A stretch of DNA of 33,122 nt from CAYMDP01 sp964389375. GTDB taxonomy: Bacteria; Bdellovibrionota; Bdellovibrionia; Bdellovibrionales; UBA1609. The position numbers and the translations under genes are program-made. The notes beneath the pieces are model-generated. The model ran no database searches, was not told where the DNA came from, and saw nothing but the letters and a program-made list of their open reading frames with translations. Location: NCBI GenBank assembly GCA_964389375.1, contig CAYMDP010000031.1, positions 1-33,122 of the forward strand. Reading direction: 5' to 3'. Below are positions 8,982-16,955 of the stretch, piece by piece. Each line of letters opens with the position of its first letter. Positions within the stretch are counted from its first letter, which is position 1.

Positions 8982-9725
8982 CTATTTCGGCCGAGAATAC
9001 TTGGACAGGAAGTTTTCGACTCGAGGTTCGTAGATTTCGGGAAACATCTTTAGCCCCTGCAAGTGCTCGGCCTCGGGAAGGGCTAGGGTTTCTAGATGAA
9101 GGTGTTCTTGATTTTCGAAGGCGGCTTCGATGGCTTTCATCGGCACAAGCTTATCTTGCCAAGCGCGGATGCTTAAAATTGGAAAGCCTGCAGGAAGTTT
9201 TCTTAAGCTTTTTTTAAAATCGTCTTCGAATTTAAGGCCCATAAAAAACTGAAGCGCTGAAGTGGTGACCCCCGCACGGATCAGTCGATTTTTTATCGGG
9301 GATTCGTGGGTAAAATAGTTCCACAGACATGACCACATATTAAAAAATGGTCCGCCGTCGCAGATCCAGGCCTTAACATCTTTTTGCTGTCTTCTTCCAA
9401 GCGCTAGTGCGACTGAAGAGGAGGGAGAAGAAAAACTAAAAATTATTTTATTCCCTGGAATATTATCCAAAGTATCTTCGATTTCATCGGCCCAAATGCG
9501 CCAAAGCCCTAGGCTTCGATCTTTTGAAATGGGAACTTTTAGTTGCCACTCTTTCCATTGGTTAAAACTTAAGGTGATGCTGGCACAATGATAGCCAATC
9601 CGGTTTAAAAATTCTTGATGCCGGCGTGTGCTTTGGGCGTTTCCACCATAGTGATGAATAAATAAAATGCTTTCCTCGAAGCGAGGCGAAGCTGACTGGC
9701 TCCAATGAATCTTTGGCTTGGACAT
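8982..9725 (-). CDS. Alpha/beta hydrolase-fold protein
   Basis: A 247-residue cytoplasmic protein. The alpha/beta-hydrolase pattern is visible: an early oxyanion-type loop (LFIHHYGGN, 21-29), a nucleophile-elbow position (FSFSSPS, 96-102), an acid (D191 in SIRAWQDKLVP) and a late histidine (H221 in EAEHLQG). The elbow is unusual: SxSxP around S99 instead of GxSxG. The substrate is unknown. The gene starts 2 bp after the pyruvate dehydrogenase E1 stop codon and ends the four-gene run from the TonB-like gene, so it is almost certainly cotranscribed with E1. A thioesterase or carboxylesterase role is possible but not shown by the sequence. Confidence 0.75.
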   Translation of the reverse strand: MSKPKIHWSQSASPRFEESILFIHHYGGNAQSTRRHQEFLNRIGYHCASITLSFNQWKEWQLKVPISKDRSLGLWRIWADEIEDTLDNIPGNKIIFSFSSPSSSVALALGRRQQKDVKAWICDGGPFFNMWSCLWNYFTHESPIKNRLIRAGVTTSALQFFMGLKFEDDFKKSLRKLPAGFPILSIRAWQDKLVPMKAIEAAFENQEHLHLETLALPEAEHLQGLKMFPEIYEPRVENFLSKYSRPK

Positions 9726-9727
9726 GT

Positions 9728-12559
9728 TTACTGATAGGGATCGCGAGTTCTGGATTGATGATTAGTACTAGAAGACTCATCTTCGGCAGCGATCTCGACC
9801 AAGCGGCGGCTGATGTGAATGTTCTCAAGGGCCGTTTCATTGAGGACCTGAAGACAGGCGGCCTGAATACTTTCAGCATCTAAGCCGTGGTATTTGTACA
9901 CCTGATCCGGTCGTCCACAGCGAGAGTGCTTGCGAACAGACAGGGACTCGTGTCGTACCCCAATGATAGAGCCAATATTATCTAAAAGTCCGGGTTCGCC
10001 ATCATGAACGCTGACCACTGGGATTCGTCTTCCCGCAACTGTCACAAACTCTGCGGCTTGAGTGTGGCCGTTTAGTTTTGGCTGAATATGAAGGTCTGCG
10101 TTGACTCCAAGTCTTGATCTTAAATAAGTATAGCCATTTTCAAAAGCTAAATTTCCGACTAAAAGATCTGTGCAGGTGACCATGATCACATTGGCGTAAA
10201 TGCCACGTTTTAACAACTCATCCGAGGCCGCAATGGCCTCGGTTCCAAGCGCGCCAAGTGCGAAGATATTGACGACGTTGTCCCCGGGCTCGTAGCCAGC
10301 GTATCCGCGGTAATCAATCAGATAATATGCACCAGATAAAACATCAGATTTTAAGGACTGAAAAATTTCTTCCTCAGAAACCGATGCAACTTCATTTTGC
10401 GGTCGAGCTTCATCTAAAGGATAATCCTGGTGGCAAAGTAACTCACCCTCACCAAGATCCATTTTAAAACGTCTTTGAGTTTGTAGGCGCTTCATCAATT
10501 CTTTTTGCTCGGCTCCACGAGTAGCACCGCGAATAATAACGCCGGTTCGTCCTTTGTTATCACTGCTTAAGTGTCGCTTGATTGCATCCACCAAAATCCA
10601 ATCGAGTTCTTGGCAAAAGTAAGGCTCCCAAGTGATTTGGTTTGGAATTTGAATATCAGACTTCCAGCCATGTTGTGCCCCTTCTGGCGACAGAGTTACG
10701 CCCGATGGAGTTCCCACAAGAATAAAGCTCGATTTCCAGTAAAGATCGTAGAAAAGCTGATCAAGAGCGCGCTTAATAAAAAAGTCATAAACGGTCATCA
10801 ACGGAAGAATAGGAATCCCAAGAAGGTCTTTAAGTTTTCCAAATGAGCCCATGCAAGACATTACATTGGCTTCGACAATATCAAAACGTAAAAAACGATC
10901 GCTTTCTTCCATTCCGGGCACAAGATCTGGAGTTTTTTTGTCTTTCACCCCCATTTCGGTTTCGATGTCGTCCACTTCGTTCGAAGAAAAAATCTTTCCA
11001 TCCATTGCGGGATTTAAGTTTGTGCTGGTGCCTACGTCCGGCGCCATCGAGACGATCATTTCGCCACCCAAATGAAAGGCTTTTTCATTCGGCGGAAGGG
11101 CAAGTTTAGGGTCTTTGCTGTTTAAGGGCGTATTCGCAATTCGCGTTAATTTTGCAGTCAATTGCCCCAGCATCCACTGAGTGTGAGGGTAGCTGGCCAT
11201 TTTAAGATTGATATTTAAAGAGTCCGGAATTTCACCAAGTTCTTCTTGAAGATTCTTAAAGAAAGCTTCGTTGTCTTTTCGAATTTGGTGTTGCTCCTGG
11301 ATTTCTGCATAAAGCTGAGCTCCTCTTTGCTGTAAAAACTTTCCTTCTTCTGACTTGGCGTCAAAGCGAGCAAATAATGTGTCTTCAGAAAGCCCTTGAG
11401 CCTTTTGTAGGCGCTTCATTTCTTCTTCATCAGGAATACTAGAATGGTTTCCAGGAGAGGCGGCCATATCTAGGCCCCAACCCTTGATCGTGTGTACGAC
11501 CAACAGACAAGGACGAGAGCTATTTTTTTTGCTTTCTTCCAAGGCTTCGATCAAGGCCGTAAAGCAATGGCCACCCAGATCACGAATCGCTCGAACCAGG
11601 TCTGCATCTTTTAGAGTCTTTAAAAAAGAGCCAATTTTTTTATGTCTTTTTTCTAGGTCCGCGCGAATATCTTTTGCATCACTAAGCTGAAGTAGGACTT
11701 GAAGCTCATAGTCCGAAACCTCATTTTCAAGAACTTGCTTAAAAATGTCTCCACCAGGAAGTGCAAAAAGACTTTGTCTAAATTCGCCATGACGAACCTG
11801 AATCACGTCCCAACCGTTGGCCTTCATGGTGTTTTCGATGCGATCCGCATCCGTTCCGCCCATTGCATTGATATTTGTAATGCGATGACCGTCCAAACTT
11901 TGACGATTGTAATCGACGATCCAGGTTAAGTTTCCGATTTGTCTTTCGGCAAAATCAGGAACGGCTTCAAACAGCGAACCTTCGCGAAATTCAGAATCAC
12001 CAATGATCGACCAAAAATGGGCCTCAGGAACTTTATAACCATGGCGTTTGGCATAGTCGTAAGCCAAAGCTAGATATCCCGCTTGGACCGGTGGAATTCC
12101 AACTGTTCCAGAGGGGAAGAAATTATGAAAATCAGGATCATAAGGAGNNNNNNNNNNAGAGTGATAAGATTGAAAGACATATTGGTCTTCAGACTCTGGA
12201 AAAGCTCTTAGGCCCGACATCGCCTGATTCGCTTCTTCAAGGCTTAGGCGAGACAAATCTGATTTTAAAAACAAATCCAAAAGATAATTGAAAGAATGGT
12301 CCGCAGGCGAGGCGTGGGGTTTGTTCGCGATATGGTCAAAGCCAGATTTTACGACCAAATGAAGGGAGGCCAAAATATGAAGGGCACTACTGCTTGCCGA
12401 AGAATGACCGCCGATTTTTGGGTCACCCTTTTTTTTGTCTTTTCTGTGGTTGGCGACATAGATCATTTGGTTTGCCAAATAATGCGCGCGACGGGCGATC
12501 GAGGTCAGAACGTCTTCATTGTTTTGAGAGATGTTATTAGACTTCAAATTTTTGCTCAT
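9728..12559 (-). CDS. aceE: Pyruvate dehydrogenase E1 component, homodimeric (AceE-like)
   Basis: A 943-residue thiamine-diphosphate enzyme of the homodimeric 2-oxoacid dehydrogenase E1 type; E. coli AceE has 887. It decarboxylates pyruvate and passes the acetyl group to lipoyl-E2. Visible landmarks: GGHSSASSSALHIL (50-63), aligning with the AceE GGHxAS segment; the ThDP/Mg motif GDSEFREG (187-194) through DYN at 216-218; LDGHRI (222-227); KGWGLDMAASPGNH in the middle; and a transketolase-like C-terminal half. Residues 135-138 fall in a 10-N gap, yet the frame continues. GAGG lies 9 bases before ATG. It starts 34 bp after the nucleotidyltransferase-like gene. E2 and E3 are not adjacent; the window's own pdhC-lpdA pair near 30 kb is the likely partner. 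Divergence from AceE leaves a small chance that another 2-oxoacid is the substrate. Confidence 0.85.
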   Translation of the reverse strand: MSKNLKSNNISQNNEDVLTSIARRAHYLANQMIYVANHRKDKKKGDPKIGGHSSASSSALHILASLHLVVKSGFDHIANKPHASPADHSFNYLLDLFLKSDLSRLSLEEANQAMSGLRAFPESEDQYVFQSYHSXXXXPYDPDFHNFFPSGTVGIPPVQAGYLALAYDYAKRHGYKVPEAHFWSIIGDSEFREGSLFEAVPDFAERQIGNLTWIVDYNRQSLDGHRITNINAMGGTDADRIENTMKANGWDVIQVRHGEFRQSLFALPGGDIFKQVLENEVSDYELQVLLQLSDAKDIRADLEKRHKKIGSFLKTLKDADLVRAIRDLGGHCFTALIEALEESKKNSSRPCLLVVHTIKGWGLDMAASPGNHSSIPDEEEMKRLQKAQGLSEDTLFARFDAKSEEGKFLQQRGAQLYAEIQEQHQIRKDNEAFFKNLQEELGEIPDSLNINLKMASYPHTQWMLGQLTAKLTRIANTPLNSKDPKLALPPNEKAFHLGGEMIVSMAPDVGTSTNLNPAMDGKIFSSNEVDDIETEMGVKDKKTPDLVPGMEESDRFLRFDIVEANVMSCMGSFGKLKDLLGIPILPLMTVYDFFIKRALDQLFYDLYWKSSFILVGTPSGVTLSPEGAQHGWKSDIQIPNQITWEPYFCQELDWILVDAIKRHLSSDNKGRTGVIIRGATRGAEQKELMKRLQTQRRFKMDLGEGELLCHQDYPLDEARPQNEVASVSEEEIFQSLKSDVLSGAYYLIDYRGYAGYEPGDNVVNIFALGALGTEAIAASDELLKRGIYANVIMVTCTDLLVGNLAFENGYTYLRSRLGVNADLHIQPKLNGHTQAAEFVTVAGRRIPVVSVHDGEPGLLDNIGSIIGVRHESLSVRKHSRCGRPDQVYKYHGLDAESIQAACLQVLNETALENIHISRRLVEIAAEDESSSTNHQSRTRDPYQ
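12148..12157. other. Assembly gap (10 N)
   Basis: Ten undetermined bases lie inside the E1 gene. The frame is the same on both sides if the gap is read as exactly 10 bases, so either its size is right or the true length differs from 10 by a multiple of three. Confidence 0.98.
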
Positions 12560-12593
12560 AGCGTAGCGCCTCGTCGTAAAATTTTAATGGAAT

Positions 12594-13157
12594 TTAGGCC
12601 GACTCGGCTTCTGAGGCAAGTCGGTTTGCGCCGGTCACGCTTGAAATTCTTAATCTTGCGTCATTTAAGTCGCGAAGATCAGGGGTCTGTTTAAGAAATG
12701 CGTTCCCACTGCGCGTAATCAGGCAGGGAAACAGTCTGGGGTCTGGAAGCTCTTCCGGCTTTGCCCAGGTGAAAATATGGATGTCTGTCCGAAGCCCCGC
12801 ATAATAGTAGTCTTTAAGGAGCTGTTGGATGATGTGTGGATCAAAAAGGGGGCCTTCAACGGGTTGTACGATCGCTGCATCAGTGGTTAAAGCCAGCCCC
12901 GCTTTGATATTTGTCATAAGGCTAACTTCTTCTTCGGTGTGAGTGTCAAAAACCAGCTCGACTCGTGGCAGATGAAGACTTCTTCGCAACACCAAGTCTG
13001 CCGATAGCCCCGCAAGAGTCACGACGACCTCAAGTTTATTTTGCTCGAGGTGTTCAATCTGCAGATCAAGAAGGCTTTTCTGATCGGTGGTTTTCAGACT
13101 AAAGTGGCTGTCTTCTGCTGAATCGGCACGATAGCCGGCAAGAAGAAGGCCTCTCAT
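12594..13157 (-). CDS. Degenerate MobA-like nucleotidyltransferase-fold protein
   Basis: A 187-residue protein opening with MRGLLLAGYRADS and continuing with a Rossmann-like pattern: LLDLQIEHLEQN, then VVVTLAGLSADLVLR, then the segment IKAGLALTTDAAIVQPVEGPLFD. This resembles the NTP_transf_3/MobA fold, including the position where MobA has its metal-binding aspartate (VxxxDxP). The glycine-rich LAGGxSxRMG loop is replaced by LAGYRADSAED, and D becomes E in PVEGPLF. Nucleotide transfer may therefore be lost or altered. The start overlaps the TonB-like stop by 4 bp (ATGA), and E1 follows after 34 bp. The function is unknown; a regulatory or binding role linked to the operon is conceivable. Confidence 0.6.
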   Translation of the reverse strand: MRGLLLAGYRADSAEDSHFSLKTTDQKSLLDLQIEHLEQNKLEVVVTLAGLSADLVLRRSLHLPRVELVFDTHTEEEVSLMTNIKAGLALTTDAAIVQPVEGPLFDPHIIQQLLKDYYYAGLRTDIHIFTWAKPEELPDPRLFPCLITRSGNAFLKQTPDLRDLNDARLRISSVTGANRLASEAESA

Positions 13158-14059
13158 GGGGCCAGGCTCGCGTAATGTTTCATATCAAAGATCTGCATGC
13201 TTGCTTCTAAGATAAAGTCCCAGCGAAGACGAACGGTTCCGTCACTTTCGATCATCCCTTGAGGAGGATTCGGAAAAGGTGAGGCCTCTTTAAAGGCCTC
13301 GATTGCGGCCTCATCAAGAGCCTGAATTCCGCTTTGATTTAAGACCTCAACCTTCACCAGCGCACCGTCTTTATTTAAGGTAATTTGCACTTGAGTGATC
13401 AAATCTTTTGCCGAGGCGACGGAGCGTCCTTGTTTGTAGATCATCTTTACTCTTTGGCGAACCGAAGGCTCCCAGTGTTGCCGAAGTTGTTCTTTAATTC
13501 GATTGTAGTAAGAAAAATAAACGAACTCATTTGTAGAAAGTAGAGTTTGAATTCCCACATCTACATCTTTGATATAATCATCCGTTTGGCTGGGTCTGCC
13601 GTTGGGGCCATTGTTTTCTTGTCCAAGGGGCTGAGGATTAAATTTGGGTCTTAGGGCCGCAAGATCCGGCAATTCTCCACGCTTTGCTTTTTCTGGCTTT
13701 TCTTTTTGAGGCGTCGGGTCGCCGCTTTGTGGAGTTCCTTGCTCTGCAAGATTTGTGAATGCTCCGGTTTTTTGAGCACGAGTTTCTTTTGCGACACGTT
13801 GGTTAAAGGCACTTAGGAATTTGCTGTCCTCTGGGACCTCATCATTGAGCTGTTCTTTTTGCTCGACGATTTGCTGTTTTTCGGGCGAGCTTTCAGTTTG
13901 TTGTTTTGGGGGACTTTCGATCACAGAAATTTCAATTTCTTCAGTCTTGGCCTTTGGAGGAAGGTTTTCGAATATAGCAAGGCTTAGAACCACGACCATG
14001 TGAAGGACCAGTGAGACAAAGATGAATTTTAAAACCGGCCGTGAGAACTTTTGAAACAT
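13154..14059 (-). CDS. TonB-family energy transducer-like protein
   Basis: A 301-residue inner-membrane protein with TonB layout. It has a short cytoplasmic N-terminus, one membrane segment (about 10-30), a long charged Pro/Glu/Lys/Gln-rich periplasmic region (35-160), and a TonB C-terminal domain (about 185-292) with YYNRIKEQLRQHW, VQITLNKDGALVKVEVLNQSG and LDEAAIEAF. TonB proteins pass proton-motive-force energy from ExbBD to outer-membrane transporters. No exbB/exbD lies nearby, and the region before the C-terminal domain is longer than in classic TonB. A GAGGT ribosome site precedes ATG. It heads the operon with the nucleotidyltransferase-like, E1 and hydrolase genes. Related proteins in predatory and gliding bacteria often serve motility or envelope roles rather than iron uptake, so I give no symbol. 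Confidence 0.8.
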   Translation of the reverse strand: MFQKFSRPVLKFIFVSLVLHMVVVLSLAIFENLPPKAKTEEIEISVIESPPKQQTESSPEKQQIVEQKEQLNDEVPEDSKFLSAFNQRVAKETRAQKTGAFTNLAEQGTPQSGDPTPQKEKPEKAKRGELPDLAALRPKFNPQPLGQENNGPNGRPSQTDDYIKDVDVGIQTLLSTNEFVYFSYYNRIKEQLRQHWEPSVRQRVKMIYKQGRSVASAKDLITQVQITLNKDGALVKVEVLNQSGIQALDEAAIEAFKEASPFPNPPQGMIESDGTVRLRWDFILEASMQIFDMKHYASLAP

Positions 14060-14169
14060 TCTTACCTCGTCAGAATCTCTTCGGCCAATCCTGGGGAGTT
14101 TTTAAGTCTGTATTTTTACTAAAATTCGCTTCAGACTTAGAGGTTGCTCGCGTACAGTAGAGGGATCCT

Positions 14170-14898
14170 ATGAAGTTAGAAGTTTGGGCTCACACAGACA
14201 TTGGACTACGTCGCGAAATTAACCAGGACTCGATCTTGGTCGATAAAGAACTCAATTTGTTTGTTGTGGCGGACGGTATGGGCGGTCATAAGGGCGGGGA
14301 AGTCGCTTCTGCAATGGCCGTTGAGACTTTGCGAGAAGTTTTAAAAGAGAAAATTTCGGCCCCTGGATTTAAGCCTAAAGATGCACTTCAGATGGCCTTT
14401 CGAGAAGCCAGTGCAAGAATTCATCAAAAAAGCACAGTGGATTCTCCAGAGCTAATGGGAATGGGTACGACCTTGGTCGGGATCCTATCTTACAAGGACA
14501 AGTTTTATATCGCCAATGTGGGTGATTCTCGGGCTTATTTATATTCGGAAGGCCAGCTGTGGCAGCTGACCGAGGACCATTCATTGATTAACGAACAGGT
14601 TCGGGCCGGAGTTTTAACCGCCGAAGAGGCCCCCTTGGTCATAGGAAGGAACGTCATAACGCGAAGCATTGGCTTTGAGCGAGAGGTTCAAGTCGATATT
14701 TTAGAAAGAAAAATTCAAGCGGGAGAAGTCTATCTTTTGTGCTCGGATGGCTTAAGCTCCTTGGTCATTGATGAGGATATTCAGGAAATCATTAGAAAAT
14801 CCGCCCCCCAGGATGCAGTCACAAAATGCATTCAGGCTGCAAAAAATGCAGGGGGAGATGATAATGTTTCCGTGATTATTGTGAAGGTGAGTGGCTAA
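14170..14898 (+). CDS. PP2C-type Ser/Thr protein phosphatase (Stp/PrpC-like)
   Basis: A 242-residue cytoplasmic phosphatase of the bacterial PP2C (PPM) family, which removes phosphate from Ser/Thr residues using two or three Mn/Mg ions. The metal-binding aspartates are all present: D20 (NQDS), D35 (VADGMGGH), D193 (CSDGL) and D230/D231 (GGDDN). Other family strings are GTTL (99-102), NVGDSRAYLY (116-125) and EDHSL (135-139). The length is typical for Stp/PrpC. GAGGG precedes the ATG by 5 bases. The gene is divergent from the TonB-like gene, and a terminator separates it from the following M23 gene. No partner Hanks-type kinase lies in the window. Confidence 0.93.
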   Translation: MKLEVWAHTDIGLRREINQDSILVDKELNLFVVADGMGGHKGGEVASAMAVETLREVLKEKISAPGFKPKDALQMAFREASARIHQKSTVDSPELMGMGTTLVGILSYKDKFYIANVGDSRAYLYSEGQLWQLTEDHSLINEQVRAGVLTAEEAPLVIGRNVITRSIGFEREVQVDILERKIQAGEVYLLCSDGLSSLVIDEDIQEIIRKSAPQDAVTKCIQAAKNAGGDDNVSVIIVKVSG

Positions 14899-14900
14899 TT

Positions 14901-14945
14901 CCGGTGTCCAGCTGAAGAGTGTTGACGCGGGTGCGCCGGTTTTTT
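14901..14945 (+). terminator. Probable rho-independent terminator after the PP2C gene
   Basis: CCGGTGT (14901-14907) can pair with GCGCCGG (14933-14939), using two G-U pairs, and six T follow directly. The loop is long (25 nt), so the call is moderate. Confidence 0.5.
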
Positions 14946-14979
14946 AAGGTGCTTTTATAGATCCTGATTTGGGAGAGAG

Positions 14980-15984
14980 ATGGAGAAGAAAACCTACACC
15001 TTTTTGGTTGTCAGTAATCGAAGAGGCGAGACAAAATCCTTCAGTATTTCATCGGCTTGGCTAAAAACCTTAGGGCTTATGGCCTTCCTCAGTTTTATTC
15101 TATTTGGTGCGGCCACTGTTGATTATGTGGGCCTTCTTTTGGATGCTTCTCAGAACAAACGCCTTAAGGCTGAAAATGCGACCCTAAAGCGCCAATTTCA
15201 GGTTGTCGAAAGTAAGCTAAGTTCGCTTGAGACCGGATTAGAGCGGGTTCAGAATTTCTCGAAAAAATTAAAATTGATCACAAACATTGATGATGAAGAC
15301 CGAGCTTTAAAATTAAGTCTTGGCCCCATGCCAAAGCCGGGTCAGCAGGTCACTGAATACGATACGGCGATGGATGAAAGATCTCCAGCCTCTGAATTTT
15401 TAGTCAAAGAGCCCAACTTTTTCGAAAAGCCTCCTTTGGATGAAGCGGCCGGCGAGCTTTCTTTGGAAGAGCACCGGGACTACGCTTCACTTTCGATTCG
15501 AATTGATCGGGCCGTTAAAGAAACCCAACTTCGTGAGCAGGGGATTTTGCAGCTTTGGGAATCTTTGTCCGAGCGGCAGAGTTTGTTAAACGCAACTCCT
15601 AGTATAAAGCCGGCTCGAGGCTGGTTTACCTCTCGCTTTGGCTACCGTGTTGATCCTTTCTCTGGAAAAGCTGTGATGCACGCCGGGGTGGATATCGCAG
15701 GCCCTCCGGGGACCCCGATCTATGCTCCGGCTGACGGTGTGATTTCTTATGTCGGAATGGAATCTGGTTACGGTAAACTTGTGTCCATTGATCATGGCTA
15801 CGGGGTTGTCACTCGCTTTGCCCACAACTCGAGAGTCTTTGTAGAGCAGGGTCAAAAGATCTCGCGCAAAGACGTTATCGCCGCAATTGGAAGCACTGGG
15901 CGATCTTCTGGTCCCCATTTACATTACGAAGTCCGCATCCATGGTGTCCCTGTCGATCCCATGAACTACATCCTCGACGAATAG
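14980..15984 (+). CDS. Inner-membrane-anchored M23 (LytM) peptidase
   Basis: A 334-residue envelope protein: short cytoplasmic start, one membrane segment (about 29-55), a coiled-coil stretch (about 58-100), an acidic linker, then an M23 peptidase domain (about 212-332). Zinc ligands and catalytic residues are intact: H234 and D238 (HAGVD), H282 (FAHNS), H313 and H315 (GPHLHYE). Such enzymes cut peptidoglycan cross-links and work in cell division, septum splitting or wall remodelling. In a predator they might also act on prey wall. GGGAG just upstream supports the ATG. Its stop codon forms the first bases of the left inverted repeat of the neighbouring transposase element, so the element sits flush against the gene end without damaging it. 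Confidence 0.93.
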   Translation: MEKKTYTFLVVSNRRGETKSFSISSAWLKTLGLMAFLSFILFGAATVDYVGLLLDASQNKRLKAENATLKRQFQVVESKLSSLETGLERVQNFSKKLKLITNIDDEDRALKLSLGPMPKPGQQVTEYDTAMDERSPASEFLVKEPNFFEKPPLDEAAGELSLEEHRDYASLSIRIDRAVKETQLREQGILQLWESLSERQSLLNATPSIKPARGWFTSRFGYRVDPFSGKAVMHAGVDIAGPPGTPIYAPADGVISYVGMESGYGKLVSIDHGYGVVTRFAHNSRVFVEQGQKISRKDVIAAIGSTGRSSGPHLHYEVRIHGVPVDPMNYILDE

Positions 15985-16015
15985 AGGTAACAGTTCCCTT
16001 TCCCCGTCTCACCGC
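15984..16015 (+). repeat. Left inverted repeat / REP
   Basis: It begins GAGGTAACAGTTCCC, on the last base of the M23 stop codon, and its reverse complement recurs at 16864-16895. The core GGTAACAGTTCC is itself nearly symmetric. Confidence 0.85.
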
Positions 16016-16018
16016 GTC

Positions 16019-16702
16019 TTAATCCAGCGATTCAGTCTCCGGTTTCGTCTGTGAATAGTAAAATTCTGACTGCCGTCTCACTAGATCTAAAGTTGTTAGG
16101 AAACCCGAGGGGTTTGGTGAAACTTTAAATTCTCTCCGGCGAAGCGCCCCGGAAACGGCCGATTTTTGCAATTCGGTAAAGGATTTATTCAACCATTCGA
16201 GATCCAGCTGAATTTTCTTAGATCGGTCATAAAAAACATCCGTTAATTCCCAATTGAAATTTTTTGGCACCGAGTTCAATGAAGAATACTTAAACTCTTC
16301 CACTCGGTGACATAAGCCTGCCTCCACGGGATTTCTAAATACATATTTTACTGCATTCCAAAAATAGGTCTCGCTCCCAATCACACTCCATTTATACCGC
16401 CCGCCAAAAAAATGGTTAACGCGAGAGGAGTTTTTGTTGGCCTGGCGTGCGACTTCTCTTTGGAAATATCTCATTACATCGCCAATGTTTTCTTCTGGAG
16501 TGCTGACAATCAGATGATAGTGATTAGACATCAATACAAAGCAATGAATCTCACACTTAAATAATTTTGTTGTTTTCTCGAGAGCTTCCATACAAATCGA
16601 CCAAAGTTCGTCTGGCTTAACATAGAAGTGCTCTTTGTTGTTCGATCTGTTGGTAATGTGATACGGAAAAATTGCGGTTCGAATTAAGGGCTTTCTTGGC
16701 AT
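16019..16702 (-). CDS. REP-associated tyrosine transposase-like protein (Y1_Tnp/IS200-like)
   Basis: With the ATG at 16702 this is a 227-residue Y1-transposase-fold protein. Family marks are YHITNRSNN (14-22), HCFVLMSNHYHLIVSTP (53-69) with the metal-binding H61-x-H63, GGRYKWSVI (100-108) and YVFRNPVEAGL. The usual catalytic tyrosine position in REP transposases (Mr-x-l-n-x-x-Y) reads V84 here. Y79 lies five residues earlier, so activity is uncertain. The frame stays open upstream to a TTG at 16831, but those extra 43 residues look unlike the family. These enzymes move or spread REP sequences as single-stranded DNA. The gene is flanked by a matching inverted repeat pair, which supports a working or recent RAYT-REP relation. 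Confidence 0.85.
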   Translation of the reverse strand: MPRKPLIRTAIFPYHITNRSNNKEHFYVKPDELWSICMEALEKTTKLFKCEIHCFVLMSNHYHLIVSTPEENIGDVMRYFQREVARQANKNSSRVNHFFGGRYKWSVIGSETYFWNAVKYVFRNPVEAGLCHRVEEFKYSSLNSVPKNFNWELTDVFYDRSKKIQLDLEWLNKSFTELQKSAVSGALRRREFKVSPNPSGFLTTLDLVRRQSEFYYSQTKPETESLD

Positions 16703-16863
16703 GCCAGGTTCTCTATGCAAGAAAAGAGGCCAGGGCTTTAAGCAGGGCTGTCGAGAAGAGATTCGACAGCCGGATCGCTTACATTGAGGTCCGGATCGAA
16801 ACTTGAACAGTGGGTCTATGGTGCGAACCAATAGGAAGCTGGAACTTTTGAGGGGCGGTTGAT

Positions 16864-16895
16864 GCGGCTAGACGGGGAAAGGGAACTGTTACCTC
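16864..16895 (-). repeat. Right inverted repeat / REP
   Basis: It ends AAAGGGAACTGTTACCTC and is the reverse complement of 15984-16015 with two adjacent mismatches (16868-16869). It stops 3 bp before the rpsI terminator stem. Confidence 0.85.
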
Positions 16896-16898
16896 AAT

Positions 16899-16932
16899 AA
16901 AAAAGCCGAACTTTTTTGAGTTCGGCTTTTTT
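16899..16932 (-). terminator. Strong rho-independent terminator after rpsI
   Basis: A perfect stem GCCGAAC (16905-16911) / GTTCGGC (16920-16926) with an 8-nt loop is flanked by A6 on one side and T6 on the other. It can therefore work in both directions. It ends the ribosomal operon on the minus strand. Confidence 0.92.
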
Positions 16933-16955
16933 GTTTTTTGTCTTGAAGACGAAAA

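Larger units (their letters stand above)
15984..16895. mobile_element. REP-associated transposase element with 32-bp inverted ends
   Basis: A 912-bp unit with a Y1/HUH-type transposase gene flanked by inverted repeats 15984-16015 and 16864-16895 (26 bases identical, then 2 mismatches, then 4 more identical). It lies between the M23 gene end and the rpsI terminator. Insertion-sequence-type terminal repeats are not usual for IS200/REP transposases; oppositely oriented REP sequences around the gene are. A further partial copy of the repeat lies at 8950-8971. Confidence 0.75.

Noticed and set aside
8918..9217. Plus-strand 99-residue open frame over the hydrolase end and the REP-like repeat
   Set aside because: It overlaps the hydrolase antisense, has Arg/Ser-rich shadow composition and no ribosome site.
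14130..14158. TTCAGA-17-TACAGT as promoter of the PP2C gene
   Set aside because: It would start transcription within a few bases of the ATG and remove most of the ribosome site, so I do not trust it.
16703..16831. Longer transposase start at a TTG
   Set aside because: The extra 43 residues do not resemble the family, whose proteins begin at about MPRKPL, and a plain ATG is available there.
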